Below the pieces are notes generated by a model. That model searched no databases. It had not been told where the DNA came from and was given only the letters and a program-made list of their open reading frames with translations. A stretch of 64,000 nucleotides of DNA from JAKZRT01 sp965247915 (GTDB taxonomy: Bacteria > Pseudomonadota > Alphaproteobacteria > Rhodobacterales > Rhodobacteraceae): assembly GCA_965247915.1 (NCBI GenBank), contig OZ252048.1, positions 434,001 through 498,000 on the forward strand. The letters run 5' to 3'. The first letter of the stretch is position 1. Each line of letters starts with the position of its first letter. Below are positions 7,798-15,980 of the stretch, piece by piece. The position numbers were made by a program, and so were the translations under genes.

Positions 7798-9288
7798 CTA
7801 TCCCGGCTGGCCCGCGATCATCGCCCGAACTTGCGACGCCAACACCTTGCCCATGGCGTTGCGGGGCAGCGCGTCCACGAAAACCACGTCGCGCGGGCAT
7901 TTATAGCGTGCGATTTTGCCGTCGAGCGCGGCCAGCAGAGCCTGCGCGTTCGTGTCGCCCCGGGCGGCCACCACCGCCACCGGGACCTCGCCCCAACGTA
8001 CGTCGGCGCGGCCCACCACCGCGACCTCGGCCACCATTTCGTGCTGGCGCAGAACCCGTTCAATCTCGGCGGGATAGATGTTTTCGCCGCCCGAAATGAT
8101 GACATGGTTGATCCGGTCGGTGAACCAGAAGAGCCCCGCCGCGTCGCGGCGCGCCACATCGCCGGTCCGAAACCAGCCGTCGCGCAAGGCCCCGGCGGTC
8201 AGGTCGGGGCGGTTCCAATAGCGGCTTGCCACATTGTCGCCGCGCACCCAGATCTCGCCCGGTTCGCCGGTCTCGGCCTCTTGCCCGTCGCCCTGCACCA
8301 GGCGGATGTCACAGCCCGAGCCCTTGCGCCCGATGCTGCCCACCGTTGTGAGCGCCTCGCCCCGGCGCTGGTAGATCGCGAGGGGTCCGGTCTCGGTGGC
8401 GCCGTAGATCTGTATCACCGGCACTCCGCGCGCGTGGACGGCCTCGATCAGCTCGGGCGGCACATCGGTGGACCCGATCGACATGAGCCGCAGACCGCTC
8501 AGATCGGCCTCGGCCCAGTCGGGCGTCGCCATGACCGCCTGCAAGATCGTCGGCACAACGATGGCGGTGGCCACGCGGGTCAGGTCGCGGGCCATTAACC
8601 CTGCGTCGAATTTCTCGTGCAGCACCACCGTGGCGCCCACTGAAAACGCCGGTGTAGGCAGGATGTTCAGCCCGCCGACATGAAACATCGGCAGCACGTT
8701 CAGCACGCGGTCGCTTTCGCTCAGCTCGTGCGCCTCGACGCTCATCGCCGCGTTGGCGATCAACGACCGTTGGGTCAGCACCGCGCCTTTGGGGTCACCG
8801 GTCGAGCCCGATGTATAGACAATCAGGATCGGGTCATCGTCGCTCGCCGTGCGCGCGACATCGCCGGAGGGGCCTGCGGCAGGTGCGAGGTCGCGGATCG
8901 GGTCCGGGACGGGGGTTGCGACGATTGCCGTGGCCGCGCTCGCAAGACGCGCGGCGGCCTGCGCAAAATGGGCGTCGTGAAAAATGATACGCGGCGCGCA
9001 ATCGGCGGCGATACCGGCCAGCTCGGCCTGCGTCAGGCGCCAGTTGAAAGGCGCCAGAATCGTGCCGATACGGGCGCAGGCGAACAGCAATACGAAAACC
9101 TCGGGGTTGTTCAGGCCCAGCCAGCCGACCCGGTCACCCGGGCGCAGGCCAGCTCTGGCCAGCGCGATCGCTCGACGGTCGATCAGCGCCGCCATGGCGG
9201 CGTAGCTGATCGTGTCATCCCCGAATATCAGCGCCGGTTTGTCGGGCCACCTGGCCGCGGCGTCGCTGATCCAGCGGTCAATCGTCAT
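7798..9288 (-). CDS. AMP-dependent acyl-CoA synthetase/ligase (class I)
   Basis: An ANL-superfamily enzyme of about 496 residues that activates a carboxylic acid as acyl-AMP and then acyl-CoA. The P-loop VYTSGSTGDPKGAV, the A5 motif YGATETG, the hinge FWFTDRINHVIISGGENIYP and the C-terminal NAMGKVL lysine motif are visible. The ATG at 9288 is preferred: it overlaps the end of the acyl-CoA dehydrogenase gene by 11 bases. The operon context (dehydrogenase, alpha/beta hydrolase, NicX-like protein) points to catabolism of an aromatic or branched acid, but the substrate cannot be read from the sequence. Confidence 0.85.
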   Translation of the reverse strand: MTIDRWISDAAARWPDKPALIFGDDTISYAAMAALIDRRAIALARAGLRPGDRVGWLGLNNPEVFVLLFACARIGTILAPFNWRLTQAELAGIAADCAPRIIFHDAHFAQAAARLASAATAIVATPVPDPIRDLAPAAGPSGDVARTASDDDPILIVYTSGSTGDPKGAVLTQRSLIANAAMSVEAHELSESDRVLNVLPMFHVGGLNILPTPAFSVGATVVLHEKFDAGLMARDLTRVATAIVVPTILQAVMATPDWAEADLSGLRLMSIGSTDVPPELIEAVHARGVPVIQIYGATETGPLAIYQRRGEALTTVGSIGRKGSGCDIRLVQGDGQEAETGEPGEIWVRGDNVASRYWNRPDLTAGALRDGWFRTGDVARRDAAGLFWFTDRINHVIISGGENIYPAEIERVLRQHEMVAEVAVVGRADVRWGEVPVAVVAARGDTNAQALLAALDGKIARYKCPRDVVFVDALPRNAMGKVLASQVRAMIAGQPG

Positions 9289-10528
9289 CGCTCTCGCCGG
9301 GCGCATAAAGCGCGGCCTTGCCCAGCATGTCGAGGCACAATTCGGCGGTCCACGGCAACATCAGCGAGCCACAGCGGCTGTCGCGGTAAAGCCGTTCCAG
9401 CGGCAGCGATTTCAGCATCGACTGTCCGCCGCAGGTGCGGATCGCCAGCTGCGCCAGTTCGTTGGCGTTTTCCATGACGCTGTGCTGGGCCGCCCAGGCG
9501 CGTATCAGGCTTTCGCGGCTGGGGTCGGGGCGGGCCTCGGAAATGGCCTGAAACCACAGCGCCTTGGTCGCCTCCAGCATCACGCCCATCTGCGCCACCG
9601 CCAGTTGTTTGGTCGGGTACATGCGGCGCTTGGCCGGCGGCGTTCCGGGCACTTCGCCGCGCAGATAGGCGACGGTGAAATCATATGCGGCCTGCGCAAT
9701 GCCCATGTAGGCGGGGGTCAGGGTCATGAACATATGCGGCCAGCGGCTGGCGGCGGCCGGATAGACGCCCTGGGGCATCAGCTGGGCCTCGTCGGGCACG
9801 AAAACGTCCTCGAACAAAAGCGTACGCGAAACCGTGCCGCGCATCCCCAACGGGTCCCAATCGCCCACCACGCGCACACCCTTGGCGTCAGCAGGCACCG
9901 CGATATACATGGTGTTGCGGCGTGAATGCGCTTCGTCCTCGGTCGCCAGCGCTGTGCAAAGCGCGCCGTAATAATCAGCGTGGCCCGCCAGCGAGGCAAA
10001 GATTTTCTTGCCGTTGATGCGCCAGCCGCCGTCGACCTTCAGCGCGGTGGTGCCAAAGGCCTTGAACCCCGCCGCTGCAGCACCACCTTCGGAAAACGGC
10101 TGGGCATAGATCGCGCCGTCATCGAGAATACGCCGGTAATGCAGCCGCCGCAATTTGTGGTGCTGGGCGCGCGTTTCGTCGTCAAGGTCGAGTTGGTCCA
10201 ACAGGTCGCCGGTCCAGAGGCACGACGACACATGCATGTTGAAGGTCAGCGCGGTCGACCCGCAAAACCGGCCAATCTCGGCGGCGGCGATCATATAGGT
10301 CTTCAGGTCGGCCCCCAGCCCGCCTTCGGCCTCGGGAATGCAGATGCCCAACAACCCGGCCTCGGCCATGTCGCGATAGTTTTCGGTCGGAAAAATGGCT
10401 TCGCGGTCATAGCGTTCGGCGCGCGGCGCAAATTTCTCGGCGGCCAGATTGCGCGCGAGGCTGGCCAGATCGGCGGTCTTGGCGCTCAGCCGCCAGTCAG
10501 CTGGGTCGAAGATCGGCGCATGGGTCAT
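9278..10528 (-). CDS. Acyl-CoA dehydrogenase family flavoprotein
   Basis: A 416-residue protein with the acyl-CoA dehydrogenase fold: helical N-terminal domain (DMAEAGLLGICIPEAEGG), the beta domain with GGWRINGKKIFASLAGHA and GDWDPLGMRGTVSRTLLF, and a C-terminal helical domain (TCGGQSMLKSLPLERLYRD). FAD-linked oxidation of an acyl-CoA or a related monooxygenase-like reaction is expected. The replacement of the usual catalytic-Glu neighbourhood is not resolved by eye. It overlaps both neighbours (TGA/ATG overlaps), so it belongs to one translationally coupled operon 12335 to 7798. Confidence 0.85.
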   Translation of the reverse strand: MTHAPIFDPADWRLSAKTADLASLARNLAAEKFAPRAERYDREAIFPTENYRDMAEAGLLGICIPEAEGGLGADLKTYMIAAAEIGRFCGSTALTFNMHVSSCLWTGDLLDQLDLDDETRAQHHKLRRLHYRRILDDGAIYAQPFSEGGAAAAGFKAFGTTALKVDGGWRINGKKIFASLAGHADYYGALCTALATEDEAHSRRNTMYIAVPADAKGVRVVGDWDPLGMRGTVSRTLLFEDVFVPDEAQLMPQGVYPAAASRWPHMFMTLTPAYMGIAQAAYDFTVAYLRGEVPGTPPAKRRMYPTKQLAVAQMGVMLEATKALWFQAISEARPDPSRESLIRAWAAQHSVMENANELAQLAIRTCGGQSMLKSLPLERLYRDSRCGSLMLPWTAELCLDMLGKAALYAPGESDDD

Positions 10529-11304
10529 GGTGCGTGGTCCCCCAGAAATCCCGATATTATGGCGTTGACCTGGTCCGGCGCTTCGAGGTTGATCATATGC
10601 CCGGCGCGGTCGATTTCGTGGAATTCAGCGCCGCGAATTCGGTCGGCCATTTCCCGCATCGTACCGGGCGGCGCGTTTCGGTCGTGGCTGCCGGCGATCA
10701 CGCAGGTGGGCAGTGACAGACGCCCCAGATCACCGAAGCGATCAAAGGTCACCAGAGCGGCTAGAATACCGCGCCATGTCGGTTCAAGCACATGGGACAT
10801 GGCGGTCGCAACTTCGGCGATCAGTGCGGCCGAGGCATCCGGCCCGACCAGCCCGGGTGCCGAACCGGCGGCCATGTCAGCCATGTTCTGACCGGCGTCC
10901 AGCGGGCCGAGGCGGGCTTTGAGGAAGGCGTCCTTGAAACTTTCATCGCGCCCGCCGAACCGCGGAGTCGTCCCGATCAGCGTCAGCGTGGTCGCCTGAG
11001 CGGGGTGCCCCAGGGCATAATCAAGCGCGATCATGCCGCCGATCGAATGGCCGACAAGGTGAACCGCGCTAAGCCCCAGTTCCGCAATAAGGCTGCTAAG
11101 CGCATCCGACAGCGCGGCGAACGAATAGGCCGCCGCGAATGCCTTGCTGGCCCCGTACCCCGGCATGTTCCAGGCGATGACCCGGTGGCCGGGCAGCCCC
11201 GCCAACTGGGGCCGGAAACTCTCCGCCGCACCACCGACACCGTGCAGGCAGATCACCGGCGACCCGTCGCCCGCCGCAAGGTATTCGATGCCCCCAGCGA
11301 TCAT
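10525..11304 (-). CDS. Alpha/beta-fold hydrolase
   Basis: A 259-residue hydrolase with a full catalytic triad: nucleophile Ser in LVGHSIGGMIALDYA (near residue 108), Asp in IAGSHDRNAP, and His in IDRAGHMINLEAP. The oxyanion loop is ICLHGVGGAAESF. Its start overlaps the stop of the NicX-like gene (ATGA). In nicotinate catabolism an enzyme of this fold (NicD, N-formylmaleamate deformylase) works directly after the dioxygenase NicX, which fits the pairing here, though other substrates are possible. Confidence 0.85.
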   Translation of the reverse strand: MIAGGIEYLAAGDGSPVICLHGVGGAAESFRPQLAGLPGHRVIAWNMPGYGASKAFAAAYSFAALSDALSSLIAELGLSAVHLVGHSIGGMIALDYALGHPAQATTLTLIGTTPRFGGRDESFKDAFLKARLGPLDAGQNMADMAAGSAPGLVGPDASAALIAEVATAMSHVLEPTWRGILAALVTFDRFGDLGRLSLPTCVIAGSHDRNAPPGTMREMADRIRGAEFHEIDRAGHMINLEAPDQVNAIISGFLGDHAP

Positions 11305-12335
11305 ACCAGCTTGCCGCCCTCGACCACCAGAACCTCATCCAACGCGATGTCGCAACCCATCATCGGCAGATCGAAATGGCCAGCTGTGAACCGGCCCGCG
11401 AACTCGTTGGCCCCGGTGGAATAAAGGAAGGTCCCGGCCAGCGCCCGCAGCTCGGTGCCGTTGGTGTCGGCCTTATCATAGATCGCCAGCGCCTCGTAGC
11501 GGGCAAGGCAGTTCAGACCCCAGCCGACGTGGCTGGTGGCATAGGCGTCGCGGTCGTCGAATCCGGCAAAATAGTCGCGCATCAGCGCCGCATCAGCGCC
11601 GGTGCCTTCGATGGAGGTCACATAATCGGCCTCGATCACCAGATCGACCGTGGTCTCGAAATAGCGTTTGAAGGTCAGGTTGATGTCGCCCGACCGGAAC
11701 GCCAGCCGCCCGTTGACCGTCCCTGGTGCCGGAAAGCTTACCACCAGCCCGCCGGGCCAGTGGGCCAGCGTGCCCGGACGGTCGGTCCAGCCCCAGACGC
11801 CCACGGTCGAGGCCGCGTCCATCGCAACGGTCAGATCGGTGCCATGGGGCGAGGTCACGGTCATCGCCTTGGCGGCGCGACACCGCGCGGTGGCCTCTTT
11901 CACCCTCGTTTTCAGGTCGTCGTTCGGCACCAGCCGCGCCAGCGCCGCGGGATGTTCGTTCGAGATATTCATGATCCTTGCACCGCTTGCCAAGATCGCG
12001 GCGGTCTGGGCGGCGTGCATCAGACCCTCGAGCGTCAGGTCGATCACCACATCGGCTTGCGCCAGCGTGGCGACCGCCGCGTCCTGTCCGCCCAGCGCGC
12101 TCGAGGCCCCCGATGACCGCACAATCGGGCCGGCCGGGTCGGCGGGCGAAGGCACAGTCAGCCGGAAATACGGCAGACCCATCTGCCCCAGCGCCAGTTC
12201 GGCCAGGTGCACATTGACCGCCCGCGACCGGCTTTCAGCGAGGATCACGATCGTTTCGCCCTTGCGCATCGCGCAACGCCCGAAGACCTGCGCAAAGGCG
12301 CTGATCCACTCATATTCGATCCGCTCGTCGGTCAT
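11301..12335 (-). CDS. NicX-like / M29-type metalloprotein (2,5-dihydroxypyridine dioxygenase family)
   Basis: A 344-residue protein beginning MTDERIEYEWISAFAQVF. It resembles the family that includes 2,5-dihydroxypyridine 5,6-dioxygenase (NicX) and M29 aminopeptidase relatives. Conserved-looking metal-site candidates are in VIEADYVTSIEG, SHVGWGLN and TAGHFDLPMMGC. The ATG at 12335 follows a GAGGGG ribosome site; the frame is open 12 codons further. It heads a four-gene operon with a hydrolase, acyl-CoA dehydrogenase and ligase. A pathway for an N-heteroaromatic acid is a reasonable inference, not a demonstration. Confidence 0.6.
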   Translation of the reverse strand: MTDERIEYEWISAFAQVFGRCAMRKGETIVILAESRSRAVNVHLAELALGQMGLPYFRLTVPSPADPAGPIVRSSGASSALGGQDAAVATLAQADVVIDLTLEGLMHAAQTAAILASGARIMNISNEHPAALARLVPNDDLKTRVKEATARCRAAKAMTVTSPHGTDLTVAMDAASTVGVWGWTDRPGTLAHWPGGLVVSFPAPGTVNGRLAFRSGDINLTFKRYFETTVDLVIEADYVTSIEGTGADAALMRDYFAGFDDRDAYATSHVGWGLNCLARYEALAIYDKADTNGTELRALAGTFLYSTGANEFAGRFTAGHFDLPMMGCDIALDEVLVVEGGKLV

Positions 12336-12526
12336 TCGGCCCCTCGCAACCTGCGCTTCATCAAAAAGCATATCGCCGACCGAGACAACGGCCTAAAGCA
12401 CGATGACTCTTGATCGAAACGTCTCCGCTACACACCGAGGATCGCGCCTGACCGGGCGGGTGCGAGAATCGCGCCCGGCGTCGTGCTGGAAGCACACCTT
12501 CGGCGTGACGGGCGGGCAGGCGCGAT

Positions 12527-12544
12527 CCGGGGCTGAAGCCCCGG
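12527..12544. terminator. Hairpin downstream of kynA
   Basis: A perfect 8-bp stem (CCGGGGCT, loop GA, AGCCCCGG) lies 56 bases beyond the kynA stop. There is no U tract on the kynA strand, so intrinsic termination is uncertain. It shares the inner GCTGAAGC core with the hairpin at 6599-6616. Confidence 0.4.
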
Positions 12545-12599
12545 CGAAACATTGGATCGGCGTGATTCAAACGAACTTCATCTTGGCCCAGGCCCCGCC

Positions 12600-13436
12600 T
12601 CAGAGCAGGGTGCGCACCGCCCAGAGGTCGGGGAACAGCACGACTTGGGTCATTTTGCGCAGATATTCGATGCCGCGGGTGCCCCCGGTGCCGCGCTTGC
12701 CGCCAATCACCCGCTCGACCGTGGTCACATGGTTGAACCGCCAGCGGCGAAAGTAATCTTCCAGATCGACCAGTTTTTCGGCCAGCTGGTAAAGCTGCCA
12801 ATACCCTTCGACGTCGCTGTAGACCACCTGCCACATCGTCACGATGGCGTCGTCGGTTGCATGCGGCGCGCAGCGCTGGCGCTCGGCGATACGCGGTGCC
12901 AGGTCCGGGAAGCGATCGCAGGCGACTTGCAGCGCGACATCGTAAAGGCTCGGCTTGGCCAATTCGGCGCGCAGGACCGTTGCCAGTTCAGGCCGATGCG
13001 CGTGCGGCTGGATCATCGCCGCGTTGCGGTTGCCAAGCACAAACTCGATCATCCGGTACTGGAATGACTGGAACCCGCTCGATTGCCCCAGGGCGTCGCG
13101 AAAAGTGGTGTAATCGCTGGGGGTCATGGTGCGCATCACGTCCCAGGCGTTTTTGAGCTGCTCGAAAATCCGCGAATTGCGCGCCAGCATCTTGAAAGCC
13201 TGCGGCAGGTCGCGGGCGTCAAGCGCCCGGCGCGCCGCCTGTAATTCGTGCAGCGCCAGTTTCATCCACAATTCCGAGGTCTGGTGCTGGATGATAAACA
13301 AGAGCTCGTCATGCGCGGACGACAGGGTCGCCTGTGCCCCCAGGACCTGGTCAAGGTGAAGGTAATCGCCATAAGACATGCGCCCGTCAAACGTCATCTC
13401 GGCACCTTCGGTCGCGGGGTCATAAGGGTCGGTCAT
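12600..13436 (-). CDS. kynA: Tryptophan 2,3-dioxygenase
   Basis: A 278-residue heme dioxygenase that opens the indole ring of tryptophan to N-formylkynurenine. Family motifs: MSYGDYLHLDQVLGAQ, HDELLFIIQHQTSELWMKL (distal histidine region), SSGFQSFQYRMIEF, and the heme-ligand region FRRWRFNHVTTVERVIG with GTGGTRGIEYL. Length is normal. The kynureninase gene that often accompanies it is not next to it. It is divergent from the P450 gene at 13522. Confidence 0.95.
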   Translation of the reverse strand: MTDPYDPATEGAEMTFDGRMSYGDYLHLDQVLGAQATLSSAHDELLFIIQHQTSELWMKLALHELQAARRALDARDLPQAFKMLARNSRIFEQLKNAWDVMRTMTPSDYTTFRDALGQSSGFQSFQYRMIEFVLGNRNAAMIQPHAHRPELATVLRAELAKPSLYDVALQVACDRFPDLAPRIAERQRCAPHATDDAIVTMWQVVYSDVEGYWQLYQLAEKLVDLEDYFRRWRFNHVTTVERVIGGKRGTGGTRGIEYLRKMTQVVLFPDLWAVRTLL

Positions 13437-13521
13437 TGTGGGATTCCGTTCTCGGTTTGCGCCACCCTAGCAGAGCGTCGCCGTCTCACATAAGCTCTGA
13501 TCGGGCAAAGCCGGTGCCGAG

Positions 13522-14748
13522 ATGCGAAAAGATCAAGACGGGTTTGACGTTGAGGGGTTCGACCTGCTTGCGGTCCCTGCGGGCTATATCGACGATCCTT
13601 ATGTCTTTCTGGCGGCGCTGCGCGCGCAGGCCCCGGTGCATCGCAACCCCGATGGCTCGTATGTGCTGACCCGCTATGACGATATCGCCGCCATCTACCG
13701 CGATCCGGCGCATTGGAGTTCGGACAAAAAGGCCGATTTCGCGCCGAAATTCGGCCCAAGCCTGCTGTTTGAGCATCATACCACCAGCGTTGTGTTCACC
13801 GATCCGCCCGATCACACGCGCATCCGCAGGCTTTTTCAGGCGGCCTTTACGCGCCGCGCGCTGGCGGCGTTCGAGCCGCGCATCGCAGCGCTGGTCGACG
13901 GCTATCTCGACCGGTTCGCCGATCAGGGTCGCATGGAAGTGGTCGGGGAATTTTCGTTCAAACTGCCGATCGAGGTGGTCTGCGACCTGCTGGGGGTGCC
14001 GGCCGGCGACCGATTGCTGCTGCGCGACTGGGCGCTGGCGATACTGGGCGCGCTGGAACCGGCGCTGTCGCGAGCCGAGCTGGATGCCGGTAATCGCGCC
14101 GTGGACGAATTCAAGGCCTATCTGCGCGACCTGATCGCCCACCGGCGCGCGCATCCCGGTCAGGCGCGAGATACCGAGGTGCTGAGCGTGCTGGCCGACG
14201 CGCAAGCTGACGGCGAGAAACTGACCGAGGTTGAGTTGCTGCACCAATGCATCTTCATGCTGAACGCCGGTCACGAGACCTCGACAAACATGCTCAGCCA
14301 CGGCGTGCACGAGATGCTGCGCCATCCGGGTCAGATCGCGCGCCTGCGCGATGATCCGGCGCTGATCGATCCCATGGTCGAAGAAGTGTTGCGTTATCAG
14401 GCCCCTATCCAGATCAACAACCGCCGCTCGACCACCGATCAGGTTGTGGGGGGCGTTGACCTGCCCGGCGGAACGCCCGTGCACATGATCGTCGCCGCCG
14501 CCAACCGCGACCCGGACCAATTCGCCGACCCCGACCGGTTCGATATCACCCGCCGCCCGAACCGGCATCTCAGTTTCGGGCTGGGCGTGCATATCTGCGC
14601 CGGCAATGCCATGGCCCGCCTCGAAGGCGTGATCGCCTTCCGGCGGCTTTTCGACCGGTTCCCGAACCTTCAACTCGCCGCGCCCGCCCGGATCGCCAAC
14701 CGGTTGCGGTTCCGCGAGGTCGAAGAGCTTTGGGTGGCCGCGAGATAG
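13522..14748 (+). CDS. Cytochrome P450
   Basis: A soluble bacterial P450 of 408 residues. The I-helix oxygen-activation motif is AGHETSTN (near residue 251), the K-helix ExxR is EEVLR, and the heme-binding loop is FGLGVHICAG with the cysteine ligand near residue 359. Proteins of this type hydroxylate small hydrophobic molecules with ferredoxin partners; the substrate is unknown. It starts 85 bp from the divergent kynA start and ends with TAG, followed at once by a palindromic repeat. Confidence 0.92.
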   Translation: MRKDQDGFDVEGFDLLAVPAGYIDDPYVFLAALRAQAPVHRNPDGSYVLTRYDDIAAIYRDPAHWSSDKKADFAPKFGPSLLFEHHTTSVVFTDPPDHTRIRRLFQAAFTRRALAAFEPRIAALVDGYLDRFADQGRMEVVGEFSFKLPIEVVCDLLGVPAGDRLLLRDWALAILGALEPALSRAELDAGNRAVDEFKAYLRDLIAHRRAHPGQARDTEVLSVLADAQADGEKLTEVELLHQCIFMLNAGHETSTNMLSHGVHEMLRHPGQIARLRDDPALIDPMVEEVLRYQAPIQINNRRSTTDQVVGGVDLPGGTPVHMIVAAANRDPDQFADPDRFDITRRPNRHLSFGLGVHICAGNAMARLEGVIAFRRLFDRFPNLQLAAPARIANRLRFREVEELWVAAR

Positions 14749-14753
14749 GCAGG

Positions 14754-14830
14754 TCTTGCGCCGCGCTTCGCGCGCCGCGACAGGCGAGGGGCCAGCCCCT
14801 CGCGCTCCCCGGAGTATTGATGGAAATGTG
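14754..14830. repeat. Intergenic palindromic repeat, copy 1 (intact)
   Basis: A gene-end repeat with the layout TTGCGCCGC...CGCGCCGCGACAGG, then GCGAGGGG-CCAG-CCCCTCGC as a perfect hairpin, then GCTCCCCGGAGTATTGATGG. Two more copies of the same unit occur at 48411 and 55764. It follows the P450 stop directly. Repeats of this kind are common at gene ends in Rhodobacterales; here they matter because one copy is the target of the IS110 element. Confidence 0.75.
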
Positions 14831-14928
14831 ATAATCAACCGAAAGCGACCCGATCAAGGGCGAAAAACCGATTGACGGCGGCGCAGAGATGAATACGGAT
14901 TGCGGCGAGGCCAACACAGGATTGCGCC

Positions 14929-15129
14929 GTGTCCCAAGTCGACGTTCACGATCACGGCAGATCGCTGGCCTTGACCCACGGCGCCTGGACCGCCCGCTTC
15001 CACGCCGTCTGGCTGCGCGACAATGCCTGGAACGACGCGACCCGCGCGCCGGCCGCCGGCGGCGACAATATGGTGGTCGACGGCTTTGCCGCAGCGCTTC
15101 GGGCGGGCGCCCCCGAGGCCGCCGAATGA
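14929..15129 (+). pseudogene. Remnant of a TauD/gamma-butyrobetaine-type dioxygenase (TmpA/PhnY-like)
   Basis: A GTG-initiated frame of 66 codons. The first 45 residues match the N-terminal domain of gamma-butyrobetaine-hydroxylase-like oxygenases (HGRSLALTHGAWTARFHAVW, LRDNAWNDATRAPA). The intact enzymes have about 370 residues with an iron-binding HxD...H core; none of it is present. The last 15 residues end in AALRAGAPEAAE and a stop that overlaps the next ATG, so it looks like an internal deletion that kept the gene's own end and its coupling to the HD gene. The quoted first motif is given in two pieces. Confidence 0.6.
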
Positions 15130-15716
15130 CCACCGCCGCCGCCCCCACCCGCGACACCATCGTCGCGTTTATTGCCGATATTTTCGACCGCTGCGGCGAC
15201 GAGGAATATCTGGGCGAGGCCGTCACCATGGCCCAGCACATGTTGCAGGGCGCGGCGCTGGCCGAAAAGTCCGGCGCGCGGGACGAGATCGTAGTCGCAG
15301 CGCTTTTGCACGACATCGGTCATTTCACGTCTGCATTCGGCGCCTTCACGATGAACGACACCCAGGACCGGTACCACGAAGAAGCCGGCGCCAAGGTGCT
15401 GGCCCGGTTTTTCCCGACCGTCGTTATCGACTGCGTGCGGTATCACGTTGCCGCCAAACGGTACGTGTGCGCCACGCGCCCCGCGTATCGCGCACGCCTG
15501 TCGTCGGCCTCGGTCCATTCATTGAACCTTCAGGGCGGCCCGATGTCGCAAGTCGAGGTCACCGCTTTTGAGACCATGCCCAACCTGACCGAGATCATCC
15601 AGGTTCGCCACCTTGATGACGCCGGGAAAGACCCCTCGATGGAGACCCCCACATTCGCCCACTTCGCACCTGCGGTACAGCGGGTGGTAGACCGGTTTGT
15701 GGCCGGACAAGATTAG
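15126..15716 (+). CDS. HD-domain oxygenase of the phosphonate-cleaving type (PhnZ/TmpB-like)
   Basis: A 196-residue HD-domain protein. The metal-binding HD pair is in ALLHDIGHFTSAF, with more histidines in DRYHEEAGAKVLARFF and VRYHVAAKRYVCAT. This matches mixed-valent di-iron HD oxygenases (PhnZ, TmpB) that cleave the C-P bond of 1-hydroxyalkylphosphonates made by a partner 2-oxoglutarate dioxygenase. The partner gene just upstream is reduced to a fragment, so the pathway is probably dead unless a second dioxygenase exists elsewhere. The ATG at 15126 overlaps the relic's stop. Confidence 0.75.
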   Translation: MTTAAAPTRDTIVAFIADIFDRCGDEEYLGEAVTMAQHMLQGAALAEKSGARDEIVVAALLHDIGHFTSAFGAFTMNDTQDRYHEEAGAKVLARFFPTVVIDCVRYHVAAKRYVCATRPAYRARLSSASVHSLNLQGGPMSQVEVTAFETMPNLTEIIQVRHLDDAGKDPSMETPTFAHFAPAVQRVVDRFVAGQD

Positions 15717-15980
15717 GGCTTTAAGGGTGCTTTGAGCCTTTCGAAGAAGAGACCCCGATGCCTGAAAGAACCTCGCGCCGCCCGGCCTGCCAAATTGGGT
15801 TTTCGGAAAGAACACCGAAATATCCCGCTTCACACCATGACCCGGGACGAGGTTCTGGAATTGCGGATTGCGCGGCAGGCAAGGCTTCAAGAATTGTTGG
15901 CCGGACGCAAACCCGATAACGTCCGATGAAACCCACGAGCGGCGTGCTTGCGCTGTTCCTCTAACCTCAGGATTTCTCAG
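15717..15980 (+). other. Short stretch before sauS with a weak 30-codon frame
   Basis: No recognised gene. A small frame at 15837-15929 (MTRDEVLELRIARQARLQE...) is helical and charged and could be the end of a lost gene or chance. Nothing else is seen here. Confidence 0.25.

Noticed and set aside
6946..8598. 550-codon plus-strand frame across gshB and the ligase gene
   Set aside because: Antisense to two well-identified genes, with no domain or ribosome site.
13486..14838. 450-codon minus-strand frame opposite the P450 gene
   Set aside because: Shadow of the P450; no recognisable protein features.
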